DNA of 42,499 bases from Roseomonas sp. GC11 (lineage in GTDB: Bacteria; Pseudomonadota; Alphaproteobacteria; Acetobacterales; Acetobacteraceae). The notes beneath the pieces were generated by a model. The model searched no databases. It was not told where the DNA came from and was given only the letters and a program-made list of their open reading frames with translations. Positions 32,207 to 40,483 of this stretch are shown in pieces. The translations under genes were made by a program, and so were the position numbers. Position 1 is the stretch's first letter. Every line of letters starts with the position of its first letter. The stretch lies in assembly GCF_024437745.1 (NCBI RefSeq), contig NZ_JANFNY010000042.1:1-42499 (forward strand), read 5' to 3'.

Positions 32207-32234
32207 GGGCAGGGACCCGAGGGGGTCCCCGCCC
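32207..32234 (-). promoter_or_regulatory. Hairpin in the rplL-rpoB spacer
   Basis: GGGCGGGGACC and GGGTCCCTGCCC (minus strand) pair with one mismatch around a short C-rich loop. In E. coli this spacer carries an attenuator and an RNase III site that set the ratio of L7/L12 to beta. The absence of a U-run here makes partial termination or processing the likely reading. Confidence 0.55.
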
Positions 32235-32311
32235 GTTTCGCTGTGCGTCGTATCACGCTCAGCCACACCCGGCGGCCGGCGCTCCGGGGAGCGCCACGCC
32301 ACCGGAGGGCC

Positions 32312-32689
32312 TCACTTGATCTCGACCTTGGCGCCGTTCTCCTCGAGGACCTTCTTGATCTTCGCGGCCTCGTCCTTGGAGACGCCTTCCTTCACGGTCT
32401 TCGGCGCGCCCTCGACCAGATCCTTGGCCTCCTTCAGGCCCAGGCCGGTGATGGTGCGGATTTCCTTGATCACGTTGATCTTCTTGTCGCCGCCGTTCGC
32501 CAGAATGACGGTGAACTCGGTCTGCTCCTCAGCAGCCGGAGCGGCAGCGGCAGCAGCCGGGGCGGCGGCAACAGCCACCGGAGCGGCGGCGGAGACGCCC
32601 CACTTCTCTTCCAGCAGCTTCGAGAGCTCGGCAGCCTCCAGAACGGTCAGGCTGGACAGCTCGTCAACCAGCTTCGCGAGATCGGCCAT
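32312..32689 (-). CDS. rplL: 50S ribosomal protein L7/L12
   Basis: The product has 125 residues. The N-terminal dimerisation part ([21 protein letters not shown]) is followed by an Ala-rich hinge ([18 protein letters not shown]). The C-terminal factor-binding domain follows ([41 protein letters not shown]). It forms the ribosomal stalk with L10 and recruits translation GTPases. It is 102 bp after rplJ, which is the usual order. Confidence 0.98.
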   Translation of the reverse strand: MADLAKLVDELSSLTVLEAAELSKLLEEKWGVSAAAPVAVAAAPAAAAAAPAAEEQTEFTVILANGGDKKINVIKEIRTITGLGLKEAKDLVEGAPKTVKEGVSKDEAAKIKKVLEENGAKVEIK

Positions 32690-32791
32690 GGTTTTCTATC
32701 CTTCGATGTAATCGCTTGGCGTGATGAATGCAATCCCCGGTTGGCATAGGCTGGCCCACCGGGGGTCTTCCGCGATCGGTGGCAACGGCCC

Positions 32792-33316
32792 TCAGGCCGC
32801 TTCCGCCTCGTCCTTCTTGGCGTAAGCCGCCAGCACCCGAGCCACCTGACCACCGGGCGCCTGAAGCACGCCGGCGATACGCGTCGCGGGGGTCTGGATA
32901 AGACCCACCAGCTGCGCGCGCAGGGTTTCGAGCGAGGGCAGCGCAGCCAGGGCCTTCACGCCATCGGCGTTGAGGACCTGGGTGCCGAGCGCCCCGCCCA
33001 GGATCACGAACTTGTCGTTACCCTTGGCGAACTCCACGGCGGTCTTCGCCACGGCCACAGGGTCGGCCGACCACGCAAGCGCGGTCGGGCCCTTCAGCAG
33101 CGGCGAGATGCCCTGGAAGCGGGTGCCGTCGAGGGCGAGGGTGGCCAGCCGGTTCTTCGCGACCTTATACGTCGCGCCCGCCGCCCGCATCTGGCGACGC
33201 AGATTCGAAACATCCGCGACCGTCATGCCCTTGTTCTGGGCGACGAGCACGAAGTTCGTCTCGGCGAACACCGTCGCGAGGGAGGCCACGAACGCACGCT
33301 TCTCCGTACGATCCAA
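32792..33316 (-). CDS. rplJ: 50S ribosomal protein L10
   Basis: The product has 174 residues if it starts at TTG 33316, giving [13 protein letters not shown] as in homologues. A GGAGA site lies seven bases upstream. The longer frame to 33430 has no such support. Family segments: [45 protein letters not shown], and the C-terminal helix that binds L7/L12 ([11 protein letters not shown]). L10 anchors the stalk and, in many bacteria, represses its own operon by binding a leader RNA. Confidence 0.96.
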   Translation of the reverse strand: MDRTEKRAFVASLATVFAETNFVLVAQNKGMTVADVSNLRRQMRAAGATYKVAKNRLATLALDGTRFQGISPLLKGPTALAWSADPVAVAKTAVEFAKGNDKFVILGGALGTQVLNADGVKALAALPSLETLRAQLVGLIQTPATRIAGVLQAPGGQVARVLAAYAKKDEAEAA

Positions 33317-33630
33317 CTCCCGTCTCCACACGGTGACCGGTGCCTTTTGGAAGGGCCCCGGCCGGTTCACACGGGGGCACGCCCGGATGGACGCACCCCG
33401 GTTCGCCTGTCTGAGTCTGCGGAAGACCAAGCATCACGCCGTCCCGCGCGCGGCGGAAACGGCCTGCATCTCTCGGCATCCCCATCTCACGCCTGCGGGG
33501 CAGCGCCCCCTTAAGGCCCCTGATCGGGCCACATGCGTTCTCTGACAGGTGTCAGGAGAAGGAGCGAACCCCTTCCCCTTGCCCGCGCCTGCCCTCCTGC
33601 GAGGGCGGCGCGTATCTCATCACCCCCGGC
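33317..33630 (-). promoter_or_regulatory. rplA-rplJ spacer, probable L10 leader and promoter
   Basis: This 314-bp space has no gene. It occupies the position where rplJL transcripts usually begin and where L10 binds its leader. Several short stems are visible, for example GGCCC / GGGCC near 33513-33532 and GGGG / CCCC near 33496-33510. I could not identify the kink-turn of the L10 leader with confidence. Confidence 0.4.
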
Positions 33631-34326
33631 TCAGGCCGAGAGGGTGGCCACGTCCACCTTGAGCCCGGGGCCCATGGAGGAGGACACGGCGACCTTCTTC
33701 ACATAGGTGCCCTTGGCGCCGGTCGGCTTGGCGCGCTGGATCGCCTCGATGAAGGCGCGCGCATTCTCGATCAGCTGCTCGGCGCTGAAGGAGGCCTTGC
33801 CGATGCCGGCATGCACGATGCCGGCCTTCTCGGCGCGGAACTCCACCTGGCCGGCCTTGGCGGCGGCGATGGCGCCCTTGACGTCCATGGTCACGGTGCC
33901 GAGCTTGGGGTTCGGCATCAGGCCACGCGGGCCGAGGATCTTACCCAGGCGGCCGACCAAGCCCATCATGTCCGGCGTCGCGATGCAGCGGTCGAACTCG
34001 ATCTTGCCTTCCTGCACCAGGGCGGCGAGGTCATCCGCGCCCACCACGTCGGCGCCGGCGGCCTTGGCCTCCTCCGCCTTCGGGCCGCGGGCGAAGACGC
34101 CCACGCGCACGGTCTTGCCGGTGCCGTGCGGCAGGCCGACGAGGCCGCGCACCATCTGGTCGGCATGGCGCGGGTCGATGCCGAGGTTCATCGAGATCTC
34201 GACGGTCTCGTCGAACTTCGCCTTGGCGTTGGACTTCACCGTGCCGATGGCGTCCACCAGCGGGTAGAGCTTGTCACGGTCGACGCTGGCGTAGATCGCC
34301 TTCAGGCGCTTGCCCTGCTTGGCCAT
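33631..34326 (-). CDS. rplA: 50S ribosomal protein L1
   Basis: The product has 231 residues. The N-terminus [23 protein letters not shown] and the core blocks [37 protein letters not shown] and [16 protein letters not shown] are canonical. L1 binds 23S rRNA at the L1 stalk and controls E-site tRNA release. It can also repress the rplKA mRNA. It starts 3 bp after the rplK stop. Confidence 0.98.
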   Translation of the reverse strand: MAKQGKRLKAIYASVDRDKLYPLVDAIGTVKSNAKAKFDETVEISMNLGIDPRHADQMVRGLVGLPHGTGKTVRVGVFARGPKAEEAKAAGADVVGADDLAALVQEGKIEFDRCIATPDMMGLVGRLGKILGPRGLMPNPKLGTVTMDVKGAIAAAKAGQVEFRAEKAGIVHAGIGKASFSAEQLIENARAFIEAIQRAKPTGAKGTYVKKVAVSSSMGPGLKVDVATLSA

Positions 34327-34329
34327 GGA

Positions 34330-34764
34330 TCAGCCCTCCACCACGGACATGCCCATCGAGCGGGCGGAACCAGCGAGCATGCGAACCGCGGCCTCGATGT
34401 CCGTGCAGTTCATGTCCTTCATCTTCACCTTCGCGATCTCGCGGAGCTGAGACTTGGTCAGACGGCCGATCACGCCGCCCTTGCCCGGGGTCTGGCTGCC
34501 CTTCTCCAGCTTCGCCGCCTTCAGCAGGAAGTAGGTGTTCGGGGGCGTCTTCGTGATGAAGGAGAAGGTGCGGTCCGAATACGCGGTGATGACGACCGGC
34601 GTCGGGGTGCCGGGCTCCATCTGCTGCGTCGCCGCGTTGAATTCCTTCACGAACTGCATGATGTTCAGGCCGCGCTGACCCAGCGCGGGGCCGACCGGCG
34701 GCGACGGGTTCGCCTTGGCGGCCGGGATCTGCAGCTTGATGTAGCCGACGATCTTCTTAGCCAT
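34330..34764 (-). CDS. rplK: 50S ribosomal protein L11
   Basis: The product has 144 residues from [18 protein letters not shown], preceded by AGGAAG. The N-terminal Pro-rich region ([20 protein letters not shown]) and the rRNA-binding C-terminal domain ([25 protein letters not shown] type) are canonical. L11 forms the GTPase-associated centre and is needed for RelA activation. In most relatives rplK follows nusG directly. Here 4.6 kb lie between them, so rplK needs its own promoter in the upstream region. Confidence 0.98.
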   Translation of the reverse strand: MAKKIVGYIKLQIPAAKANPSPPVGPALGQRGLNIMQFVKEFNAATQQMEPGTPTPVVITAYSDRTFSFITKTPPNTYFLLKAAKLEKGSQTPGKGGVIGRLTKSQLREIAKVKMKDMNCTDIEAAVRMLAGSARSMGMSVVEG

Positions 34765-34996
34765 AATGACTTCCTCTGCTCTCAGAGGCGCGCGGTGCTG
34801 TCGGCCCTGGCCGGGCCTCCCGCGTCCCTGACGAAAACGCCGCACCCTTCCGGGCACGCAACAGCGCGCGGCAGGCGGGATGGCGGCGGAGGCGCGCCTA
34901 TACAGGGCCGCCGCGCGAGAGTCCAGACGATCTTCATCCCCGGCACGCGCATGGCTGCCCACCGCGCGGAAACCGGGTGGAGGCCAGGCAGAAGAG

Positions 34997-35037
34997 GCGT
35001 TCTTTTTTGCAAAAAAGAACCAAAAAACCTTTTCCGT
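34997..35037. repeat. Family A palindromic repeat, partial copy A5
   Basis: The AT hairpin GTTCTTTTTT-GC-AAAAAAGAAC (34999-35020) is a perfect 22-bp palindrome, followed by the family spacer CAAAAAACCTTTTCCGTC. The GC stem and third hairpin are missing. This copy lies between divergent genes, unlike the others. Confidence 0.75.
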
Positions 35038-35101
35038 CAGGGGCGCACCCGACGCCCATGCGCCAAGGCCATGGCAGGGTGGCAGGAGTTTTCACTGGAG
35101 G

Positions 35102-35112
35102 CTAATAATTAG
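35102..35112. promoter_or_regulatory. Candidate operator of the MarR-type regulator
   Basis: CTAAT-A-ATTAG is a perfect inverted repeat 19 bp before the MarR start codon in an otherwise GC-rich region. MarR proteins usually bind such AT-rich palindromes over their own promoter. Autoregulation is likely but inferred from position only. Confidence 0.55.
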
Positions 35113-35130
35113 GGGGCTATCTATTTCCCC

Positions 35131-35679
35131 ATGCCCGCCGCACCTCCTCCCCTTCCGCCGGATTCGCCGCCACCGGAACCGCCCACCCCGGATCTGGCAG
35201 AAACATTCCGCCGCTTCGGCGGGCTGTTCATCAGCGTCACCCGCGCCTGGCGGCGGGAGGCGGATCTGCGGCTGGCGCCGCTCGGCCTCAGCCACGCCAC
35301 GGCCACCGCCCTGCTCCTGCTGCAAGGCCATGCCGGGGAAGGCTGCCGGCAGGCCACCCTGGCCGCCGCCCTCAGCATCGAGCAGCCCTCCCTGGTGCCC
35401 CTGCTGGACCAGCTCGGCGCCGCCGGCCTCGTCGAGCGCCGGCCCGACCCGGCCGACCGCCGCGCCCGCCACCTGCACCTGACGCCACGCGGCGCCCTGG
35501 TCGCCGCCGAGGCCACCGCGCTGCTCGACCAGCTCCGCGCCGAATTGCTGGCCACGGCCGCGCCGGAGGATGTCCACGCCGCGCTGCGCGTCCTCCTCGG
35601 CATCAGCGCGCGACTCGCCCGGCCGCAGGAGCGCACGCCGGCCGCCCACCCCCGCAGCCCCGCGCCGGAGCGCGCCTGA
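35131..35679 (+). CDS. MarR-family transcriptional regulator
   Basis: The product has 182 residues. After a Pro-rich start (about 1-20), the winged helix-turn-helix is visible: LGLSHATATALLLLQGHAG, QATLAAALSIEQPSLVPLLDQLGAAGLVERR, then the wing DPADRRARHLHLTPRG. MarR proteins are dimers that usually repress efflux genes and release DNA on binding phenolic or aromatic ligands. It is first in an operon with FUSC, DUF1656 and HlyD genes, 2 bp before the FUSC start, so it most likely regulates them. Confidence 0.9.
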   Translation: MPAAPPPLPPDSPPPEPPTPDLAETFRRFGGLFISVTRAWRREADLRLAPLGLSHATATALLLLQGHAGEGCRQATLAAALSIEQPSLVPLLDQLGAAGLVERRPDPADRRARHLHLTPRGALVAAEATALLDQLRAELLATAAPEDVHAALRVLLGISARLARPQERTPAAHPRSPAPERA

Positions 35680-35681
35680 CC

Positions 35682-37724
35682 ATGCCGCGCTGGCCCTCCC
35701 TGGCGGACTGGCTCTTCTCCGCCCGCAGCTTCGCCGCCGCCGCGCTCGCCCTCTGGGTGGCCTTCTCGCTCGACCTCTCGCGGCCCTACTGGGCCATGGC
35801 CACCGTCTACATCGTCGCCCAGCCCACCGCCGGGGCGGTGCGGGCCAGGGCGGTGTGGCGCCTCGTCGGCACCCTCTGCGGCGGCATCTTCTCCATCCTC
35901 GCCCTGCCGGCGCTGGGCTCGGCCCCGCCGCTCTTCGTGCTGGCCATCGCCCTCTGGGTCGGGCTCTGCCTCGCCGCCTCGCTCTACGACCCGACGCCGC
36001 GCGCCTATGGCTTCATGCTCTCCGGCTACACGGCGGCGCTGATCTGCTTCCCCATCGTCGATCAGCCGGGGACGGTGTTCGATACCGCCATCTCGCGCAT
36101 GATCGAGATCGGGCTGGGCATCCTCTGCGCCTGGCTGATGCACACCGTGCTCTTCCCGCAGCATGGCGCGCCGCGCCTGCTGGCCGCCAGCCGCGTCTGG
36201 CTGGCCGACCTCGCCCGCTTCGGCGCGGACAGCCTGGGCGGCGCGCATGACCCGGCCCGCTTCGCCGCCGAGCGCCGCCGCGTGGCGCGCGATGGCGCCA
36301 CCCTCGCCACCCTGTTCCAGCAGGCGCGCTACGAGGCGCGCGGCCGCGGCGCCGCCCTGCTCTGGGCCGGGCGGCTGCACGAGCATGCCCGCGCCCTGCC
36401 CACCCTGCTCACCGCCATCGGCGAGCGCCGCCGCGCCCTCGCCACGCGCGACCCCGCCGCCGCCGCCGCCCTGGCGCCGCTGCTGGCCGACCTCGCCGCC
36501 TGGCTGGCCGAGAGCGCCGGCAACCCGCCCGACGCCGCCCGGCTGATGGGCGCCCGCCGCCTGGAAGCCCGGCTGGAGGAGGCCGCCCGCACCGCCCCCC
36601 AGGTACCGGACCCTTGGGCCGCCCTGCTGCGGGAGGGGCTGGTGGAGCGCCTGCGCGAACTCCTCGACCACTGGCGCGAAAGCGTGGTGCTGACCGCCCG
36701 CCTCCAGGCCGGCGAGGCCGGCACCCCCGCCCCGGATCTCGATGACCGCCCGCCCGGCCATGTGGACCCGCTGCTGGTCGCCCTCTCCGGCGGCAGCGCG
36801 GCGCTGGCCATCCTGATCGGTGGCGCCTTCTGGATCGGCACCGGCTGGTCGCACGGCGCCAGCCTGGCGATGATGGGCGGCGTCGCCCTCTGCATCTTCG
36901 CCCAGCTGGACGACCCCGCCCCGGCCCTGCGCAAGTTCATCCAGGGCGCCATCATCGCCGTGCTGGTCGCCGGGCTCTACCAGTTCGCCATCCTGCCGCG
37001 GATCGATGGCTTCCTGCCGCTGCTGCTGGTGCTCGCCGCCTTCTACCTGCCCACCGCCGCCCTCATCCCGCAGCCGGCGGTGATGGCCCCGGCCCTGGCC
37101 TGCACCGTCACCATCCCCGCCGTGATCAACCTGCAGGAGACCTACAGCGCCGATTTCGCCGGCTATGCCGATGGCGGCTTCGCCACCATTGGCGGGCTGC
37201 TGCTGGCGCTGCTGACGGCGCGGCTGCTGCGCGCCTTCGGCGTCGGCTGGCGCGTGGCGCGGCTGGCGCGGGCGGACCGGCTGGACCTCGCCCGCCTCGC
37301 CGAGGGCCAGGCCCCGGCCGAGCTGCGCCGCCTGCTCAATGTCATGCTCGACCGCTTCGAGGCCCTGGCGGCGCGGTTGCAGGCGGTGGATGCGCGCACC
37401 GTGCCGGTGTCCGAACTCGCCGACCTGCGCGCGGCGCTGAACGTGCTGCGGCTGCGGCGGGAGATGCCCGCCCTGCCCGAGGCCACGCGCGCCACGCTGG
37501 AGGCCGCGCTGCGCGCCGTCGCCGCCGAGGCGCGCGGGCAGATCCCGCCCGAGGCGCTGCGCGCGCGGCTGGATGCCGCCCTGGCCGCCTGCCTCGCCCT
37601 GCCGGAGCGCGCCGCGCGCCTCGCCGCCCTGTCGCTCAGCGGGTTGCGGCTGGCGCTGCTGCCCGAGGCGCCCTCGCCCTTCCCGCCCCCTTCCCCCACG
37701 CCCGCCGAAAGCCTGCCCGCATGA
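35682..37724 (+). CDS. FUSC / aromatic acid exporter (AaeB-like) inner membrane protein
   Basis: The product has 680 residues. Two membrane domains of about five helices each are separated by a long soluble part. The first runs from about residue 10 to 160 (FAAAALALWVAFSLDLSRPYWAMATVYIV, PLFVLAIALWVGLCLAASLY). The second lies at about 370-520 (LAMMGGVALCIFAQL, FIQGAIIAVLVAGLYQFAIL, FLPLLLVLAAFYLPTAALI). The leading SLDLSRPYWAMATVYIV is a hallmark of FUSC proteins. It probably exports aromatic carboxylates or similar compounds with the HlyD partner. The start is 2 bp after the MarR stop; the end overlaps DUF1656 (ATGA). Confidence 0.9.
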   Translation: MPRWPSLADWLFSARSFAAAALALWVAFSLDLSRPYWAMATVYIVAQPTAGAVRARAVWRLVGTLCGGIFSILALPALGSAPPLFVLAIALWVGLCLAASLYDPTPRAYGFMLSGYTAALICFPIVDQPGTVFDTAISRMIEIGLGILCAWLMHTVLFPQHGAPRLLAASRVWLADLARFGADSLGGAHDPARFAAERRRVARDGATLATLFQQARYEARGRGAALLWAGRLHEHARALPTLLTAIGERRRALATRDPAAAAALAPLLADLAAWLAESAGNPPDAARLMGARRLEARLEEAARTAPQVPDPWAALLREGLVERLRELLDHWRESVVLTARLQAGEAGTPAPDLDDRPPGHVDPLLVALSGGSAALAILIGGAFWIGTGWSHGASLAMMGGVALCIFAQLDDPAPALRKFIQGAIIAVLVAGLYQFAILPRIDGFLPLLLVLAAFYLPTAALIPQPAVMAPALACTVTIPAVINLQETYSADFAGYADGGFATIGGLLLALLTARLLRAFGVGWRVARLARADRLDLARLAEGQAPAELRRLLNVMLDRFEALAARLQAVDARTVPVSELADLRAALNVLRLRREMPALPEATRATLEAALRAVAAEARGQIPPEALRARLDAALAACLALPERAARLAALSLSGLRLALLPEAPSPFPPPSPTPAESLPA

Positions 37725-37930
37725 TCGCCGAGATCGACCTCTACGGCATCTACCTGCCGGCGCTGCTGGTCTGGGCGGTGCTGGCCCTGCCGGTGGTGGC
37801 GCTGCTGCGCCGGCTGCTCCAGGCCGCCGGCGCCTACCGCCTGGTCTGGCACGCACCGCTTTTCGACTTCGCGCTGTTCCTCCTGGTCCTGGGCGGGGTC
37901 GCCGCCCTTGGTGAAAGCCTGCCCCGATGA
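37721..37930 (+). CDS. DUF1656 small membrane protein (AaeX-like)
   Basis: The product has 69 residues, overlapping both neighbours by ATGA. It starts MIAEIDLYGIYLPALLVWAV, the conserved DUF1656 opening, and has two membrane segments (about 10-30 and 45-65). AaeX-type proteins always occur with a FUSC/HlyD pair; their role is not established. Confidence 0.88.
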   Translation: MIAEIDLYGIYLPALLVWAVLALPVVALLRRLLQAAGAYRLVWHAPLFDFALFLLVLGGVAALGESLPR

Positions 37931-38790
37931 AGCCCCTCTTCGCCACCCTCACCCGCATCCTGGTCACGCTGCTGCTGGTCGCCGCCGCGGCGCTCACGGG
38001 CTGGCAGCTCTGGCGCTACTACATGGAGGCGCCGTGGACGCGGGATGGCCGTGTCCGCGCCGATATCATCGGCGTCGCGCCGGATGTCTCAGGCTTCGTC
38101 GCCGAGGTGCTGGTGAAGGACAACACCCGGGTGCAAGCCGGCCAGCCGCTCTTCCGGCTGGACCGCACGCGCTTCACCCTGGCGCTGCAACAGGCGGAAG
38201 CCGTGGTGGAAAGCCGCGCCGCCTCGCTGGATCGCGCCCGGCGCGACGAGCGGCGCTATGACCGGCTGGACACCGGCATCGTCTCCCAGCAGCGGCAGGA
38301 CCAGGCGCATTCCGATGCCGCCACGGCCCAGGCCGCCCTGCACGAGGCGGAGGCAGCGCGCGATGTCGCCCGGCTGAACCTGGAGCGCACCGAGATCCGC
38401 GCCCCGGCGGAAGGCACCATCACCAACCTGACGCTGCGCCCCGGCGCCTATGTCGCGGCCGGCAGCGCGGTGATGGCGCTGGTCGATGCCGCCAGCCTGC
38501 ATGTCCAGGGCTATTTCGAGGAAACCAAGCTGGCCCGCATCCACCCCGGGGACCGCGTGCGGATCACCGTGATGGGGCAGGACACGCCGCTGAGTGGGCA
38601 TGTGGAGAGCATCGCCGGGGGCATCGAGGACCGCGACCGCACCTCGGGCCTGATCGCCAATGTGAACCCGACCTTCTCCTGGGTGCGGCTGGCGCAGCGC
38701 GTGCCGGTGCGCGTGGCGCTGGACCCGCTGCCGCAGGGGGTGCGGCTGATTCCGGGGCTGACGGCCACGGTGAGCGTGGTGGCACCTTAA
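37927..38790 (+). CDS. HlyD/EmrA-type membrane fusion protein (AaeA-like)
   Basis: The product has 287 residues. The N-terminal anchor is ILVTLLLVAAAALTGWQLW. The lipoyl half-motif follows (VRADIIGVAPDVSGFVAEVLVKDN), then a helical hairpin (LQQAEAVVESRAASLDRAR ... AARDVARLNLE), the second lipoyl half TEIRAPAEGTITNLTLRPGAYV and a beta-barrel domain (LHVQGYFEETKLARIHPGDRV). It bridges the FUSC protein in the inner membrane to an outer membrane channel, whose gene is not in this operon. Repeat B5a begins at the base after the stop. Confidence 0.92.
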   Translation: MKPLFATLTRILVTLLLVAAAALTGWQLWRYYMEAPWTRDGRVRADIIGVAPDVSGFVAEVLVKDNTRVQAGQPLFRLDRTRFTLALQQAEAVVESRAASLDRARRDERRYDRLDTGIVSQQRQDQAHSDAATAQAALHEAEAARDVARLNLERTEIRAPAEGTITNLTLRPGAYVAAGSAVMALVDAASLHVQGYFEETKLARIHPGDRVRITVMGQDTPLSGHVESIAGGIEDRDRTSGLIANVNPTFSWVRLAQRVPVRVALDPLPQGVRLIPGLTATVSVVAP

Positions 38791-38844
38791 GCGGGGCTCC
38801 GCCCCGCACCCCGCCGGGGGGACAGGGTCCCCCCGGACCCCGCC
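38791..38844 (-). repeat. Family B palindromic repeat, copy B5a
   Basis: It begins directly after the HlyD stop codon. Read on the minus strand, it has GGCGGGGTCC, stem I (GGGGGGAC-CCT-GTCCCCCC, 38816-38834) and a third stem-II variant (GCGGGGC-GGA-GCCCCGC, 38791-38807). Its minus-strand reading faces away from copy B5b. Confidence 0.85.
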
Positions 38845-38852
38845 ATCAGATC

Positions 38853-38920
38853 GCGGGGTCCGGGGTGGCCGTGCCACCCCGGCGGAGGGGTTTGGGGAGG
38901 CGGAGCCTCCCCAAAGAACA
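38853..38920 (+). repeat. Family B palindromic repeat, copy B5b
   Basis: Stem I (GGGGTGGC-CGT-GCCACCCC, 38862-38880) and stem II (GGGGAGGC-GGA-GCCTCCCC, 38894-38912) follow in the usual order. It ends at the base before the stop codon of the DUF2062 gene on the minus strand. Together with B5a it fills the whole gap between two convergent genes. Confidence 0.85.
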
Positions 38921-39358
38921 TTACCGGGGATCCGGGGTAGAGGCGCCACCCCGCAGCGCCCGGCTGGCCGCCCAATAGGCCGCCACCCCCACGAGGATCG
39001 CCAGCACGATTCCCCCCGCCACGGTTTCCTCCGCCGCCGGCAGCGCGGCGAGCAGCCAGGCGGGGCCATGCTCGGGCAGGAATTCGAAGCGGGGCGGCAG
39101 CAGCACCCGGCCGAGGGCGAATTCGGCGGGCAGCAGCACGGCATGGGTCAGGGGATTGCCGAGGGCGACGCAGCTGGCGGCGGCGACGGGCAGGCTGCCG
39201 CGCAGCAGCAGGGCGAAGCCGCCGGCGAAGATCAGATGCAGCCCGAAGGCGGGCAGCATGGCGGCGGCAGCGCCAGCGCCGATGCCGCGGGCCACATGAC
39301 CCGCGCCGCCCGGAGAAGCCAGCAGCCTCCGCCAATGGTCCCGCGCCTTTTGCAGCAT
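38921..39358 (-). CDS. DUF2062 domain membrane protein
   Basis: The product has 145 residues. DUF2062 features are the gap between an N-terminal basic part (KARDHWRRLLA) and the hydrophobic stretches GAGAAAAMLPAFGLHLIFAGGFALLLRGSLPVAAASCVALGNPLT. The conserved GNPLT element follows the second helix. A last membrane segment is IVLAILVGVAAYWAA. The function is unknown. It lies 16 bp after nusG on the same strand, so it may be read with secE-nusG. Its stop abuts repeat B5b. Confidence 0.8.
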   Translation of the reverse strand: MLQKARDHWRRLLASPGGAGHVARGIGAGAAAAMLPAFGLHLIFAGGFALLLRGSLPVAAASCVALGNPLTHAVLLPAEFALGRVLLPPRFEFLPEHGPAWLLAALPAAEETVAGGIVLAILVGVAAYWAASRALRGGASTPDPR

Positions 39359-39374
39359 GGCGCGGGCTCCGGGT

Positions 39375-39911
39375 TCAGACCTTCTCGACCTGGGCGTATT
39401 CCAGTTCGACCGGCGTGGCGCGGCCGAAGATGGAGACGGAGACCTTCACGCGGCCGCGCTCCTCGTCCACTTCCTCGATCGTGCCGTTGAAGCTGGTGAA
39501 GGGGCCATCGGCCACGCGCACCTGCTCGCCCACCTCGAAGACGACGGCGGGGCGCTTGGGCTTGTCCACGCCTTCCTGCACCTGCTGCACGATGCGCAGG
39601 GCCTCGGCCTCGGAGATCGGGCTGGGCTTGTTGCGGGCGCCGAGGAAGCCGGTGACCTTGGGCGTGTCCTTCACCAGGTGCCACGCCTCGTCCGACATCT
39701 TCATCTTCACCAGCACATAGCCGGGGAAGAACTTGCGCTCGGAGCTGATCTTCTGGCCACGGCGGACTTCCGTCACCTCCTCGGAGGGGACGAGGATGTC
39801 ACCGAACTGGTCGGCGAGGCCCTTCTGGGCCGCCTGCTCCTTGAGCTGCTGCGCGATCTTCTTCTCGAAGCCCGAATAGACGTGAACGACGTACCACTTC
39901 ATGTCGGCCAT
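39375..39911 (-). CDS. nusG: Transcription termination/antitermination protein NusG
   Basis: The product has 178 residues from [14 protein letters not shown] (GGAG eight bases upstream). The NGN domain shows [11 protein letters not shown], the [16 protein letters not shown] block and [18 protein letters not shown]. The KOW domain is [25 protein letters not shown]. NusG binds RNA polymerase, reduces pausing and assists Rho termination and coupling to ribosomes. It lies 16 bp after secE, as usual. Confidence 0.97.
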   Translation of the reverse strand: MADMKWYVVHVYSGFEKKIAQQLKEQAAQKGLADQFGDILVPSEEVTEVRRGQKISSERKFFPGYVLVKMKMSDEAWHLVKDTPKVTGFLGARNKPSPISEAEALRIVQQVQEGVDKPKRPAVVFEVGEQVRVADGPFTSFNGTIEEVDEERGRVKVSVSIFGRATPVELEYAQVEKV

Positions 39912-39927
39912 GGATCTCGCTCCGCCT

Positions 39928-40125
39928 TCAGGCACCGAAGCCAAAGAGCAGGCTCACCAGGAACTGGATGAGCTTGTCGGACAGCAGGAAAAACACCGCG
40001 GCCACGGCGGACAGCGCCAGGACGAGGCCGGTGGTGATCAGCGTTTCCTTGCGCGACGGCCAGGTGACTCGGGCCACCTCCTGCCGCACATCGCGGATGA
40101 ACAGCGCGGGATCGAGCTTCGCCAA
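39928..40125 (-). CDS. secE: Preprotein translocase subunit SecE
   Basis: The product has 65 residues from a TTG start at 40125, giving [21 protein letters not shown] weak AGGG lies upstream, and no ATG or GTG fits the conserved length. The conserved VTWPSRKET motif is followed by one membrane helix ([25 protein letters not shown]). SecE clamps SecY in the translocon. It is 144 bp after tRNA-Trp and upstream of nusG. Confidence 0.94.
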   Translation of the reverse strand: MAKLDPALFIRDVRQEVARVTWPSRKETLITTGLVLALSAVAAVFFLLSDKLIQFLVSLLFGFGA

Positions 40126-40268
40126 AATCGCTACCCTAACTGGTTGCCGGACTGGTGGCTGACCGGAATGGTCCGTGGGGAAACGCTTCGCGGGCGGCAT
40201 CCGGACCGGAGCCACCCCGCAAGACCCGGCCGCGCACGGCGAAGGCCAGGGCAAGATCCCTGGGCGGC

Positions 40269-40345
40269 TGGCAGGGGCGGAGGGTCTCGAACCCCCAACC
40301 TCCGGTTTTGGAGACCGGCGCTCTAGCCAATTGAGCTACGCCCCT
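40269..40345 (-). tRNA. tRNA-Trp (anticodon CCA)
   Basis: This is a 77-nt cloverleaf. The acceptor AGGGGCG pairs with CGCCCCT, with discriminator G and encoded CCA. The anticodon stem is CCGGT/ACCGG with loop CTCCAAA, so the anticodon is CCA. The T-arm is GGGGGTTCGAGACCCTC with one weak pair. It lies upstream of secE on the same strand, the standard tuf-tRNA-Trp-secE-nusG order. Confidence 0.97.
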
Positions 40346-40483
40346 GCGCTGCGCCATCGCTGCGCGAGGAGGCGTCTATAGTTGACTTGGCCGGCGATGT
40401 CCAGAGAGCCCGGCCCGGCCTTTTGCCCGCCTTTCCCGCCCTTTTTCCCCAGGCTTTCCAGGAAACTGCGCGGGATGGCGCGC

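Larger units (their letters stand above)
34765..35130. promoter_or_regulatory. Divergent region between rplK and the MarR gene
   Basis: This 366-bp region must hold promoters for the minus-strand ribosomal/RNA polymerase operon and the plus-strand efflux operon. It contains repeat A5 (34997-35037) and a palindrome directly before the MarR gene. No gene is seen. An exact rplK promoter could not be fixed. Confidence 0.5.

Noticed and set aside
35121-37997. A 958-codon frame opposite the MarR-FUSC operon
   Set aside because: It is a shadow of clearly coding sequence with overlapping ATGA starts on the other strand.
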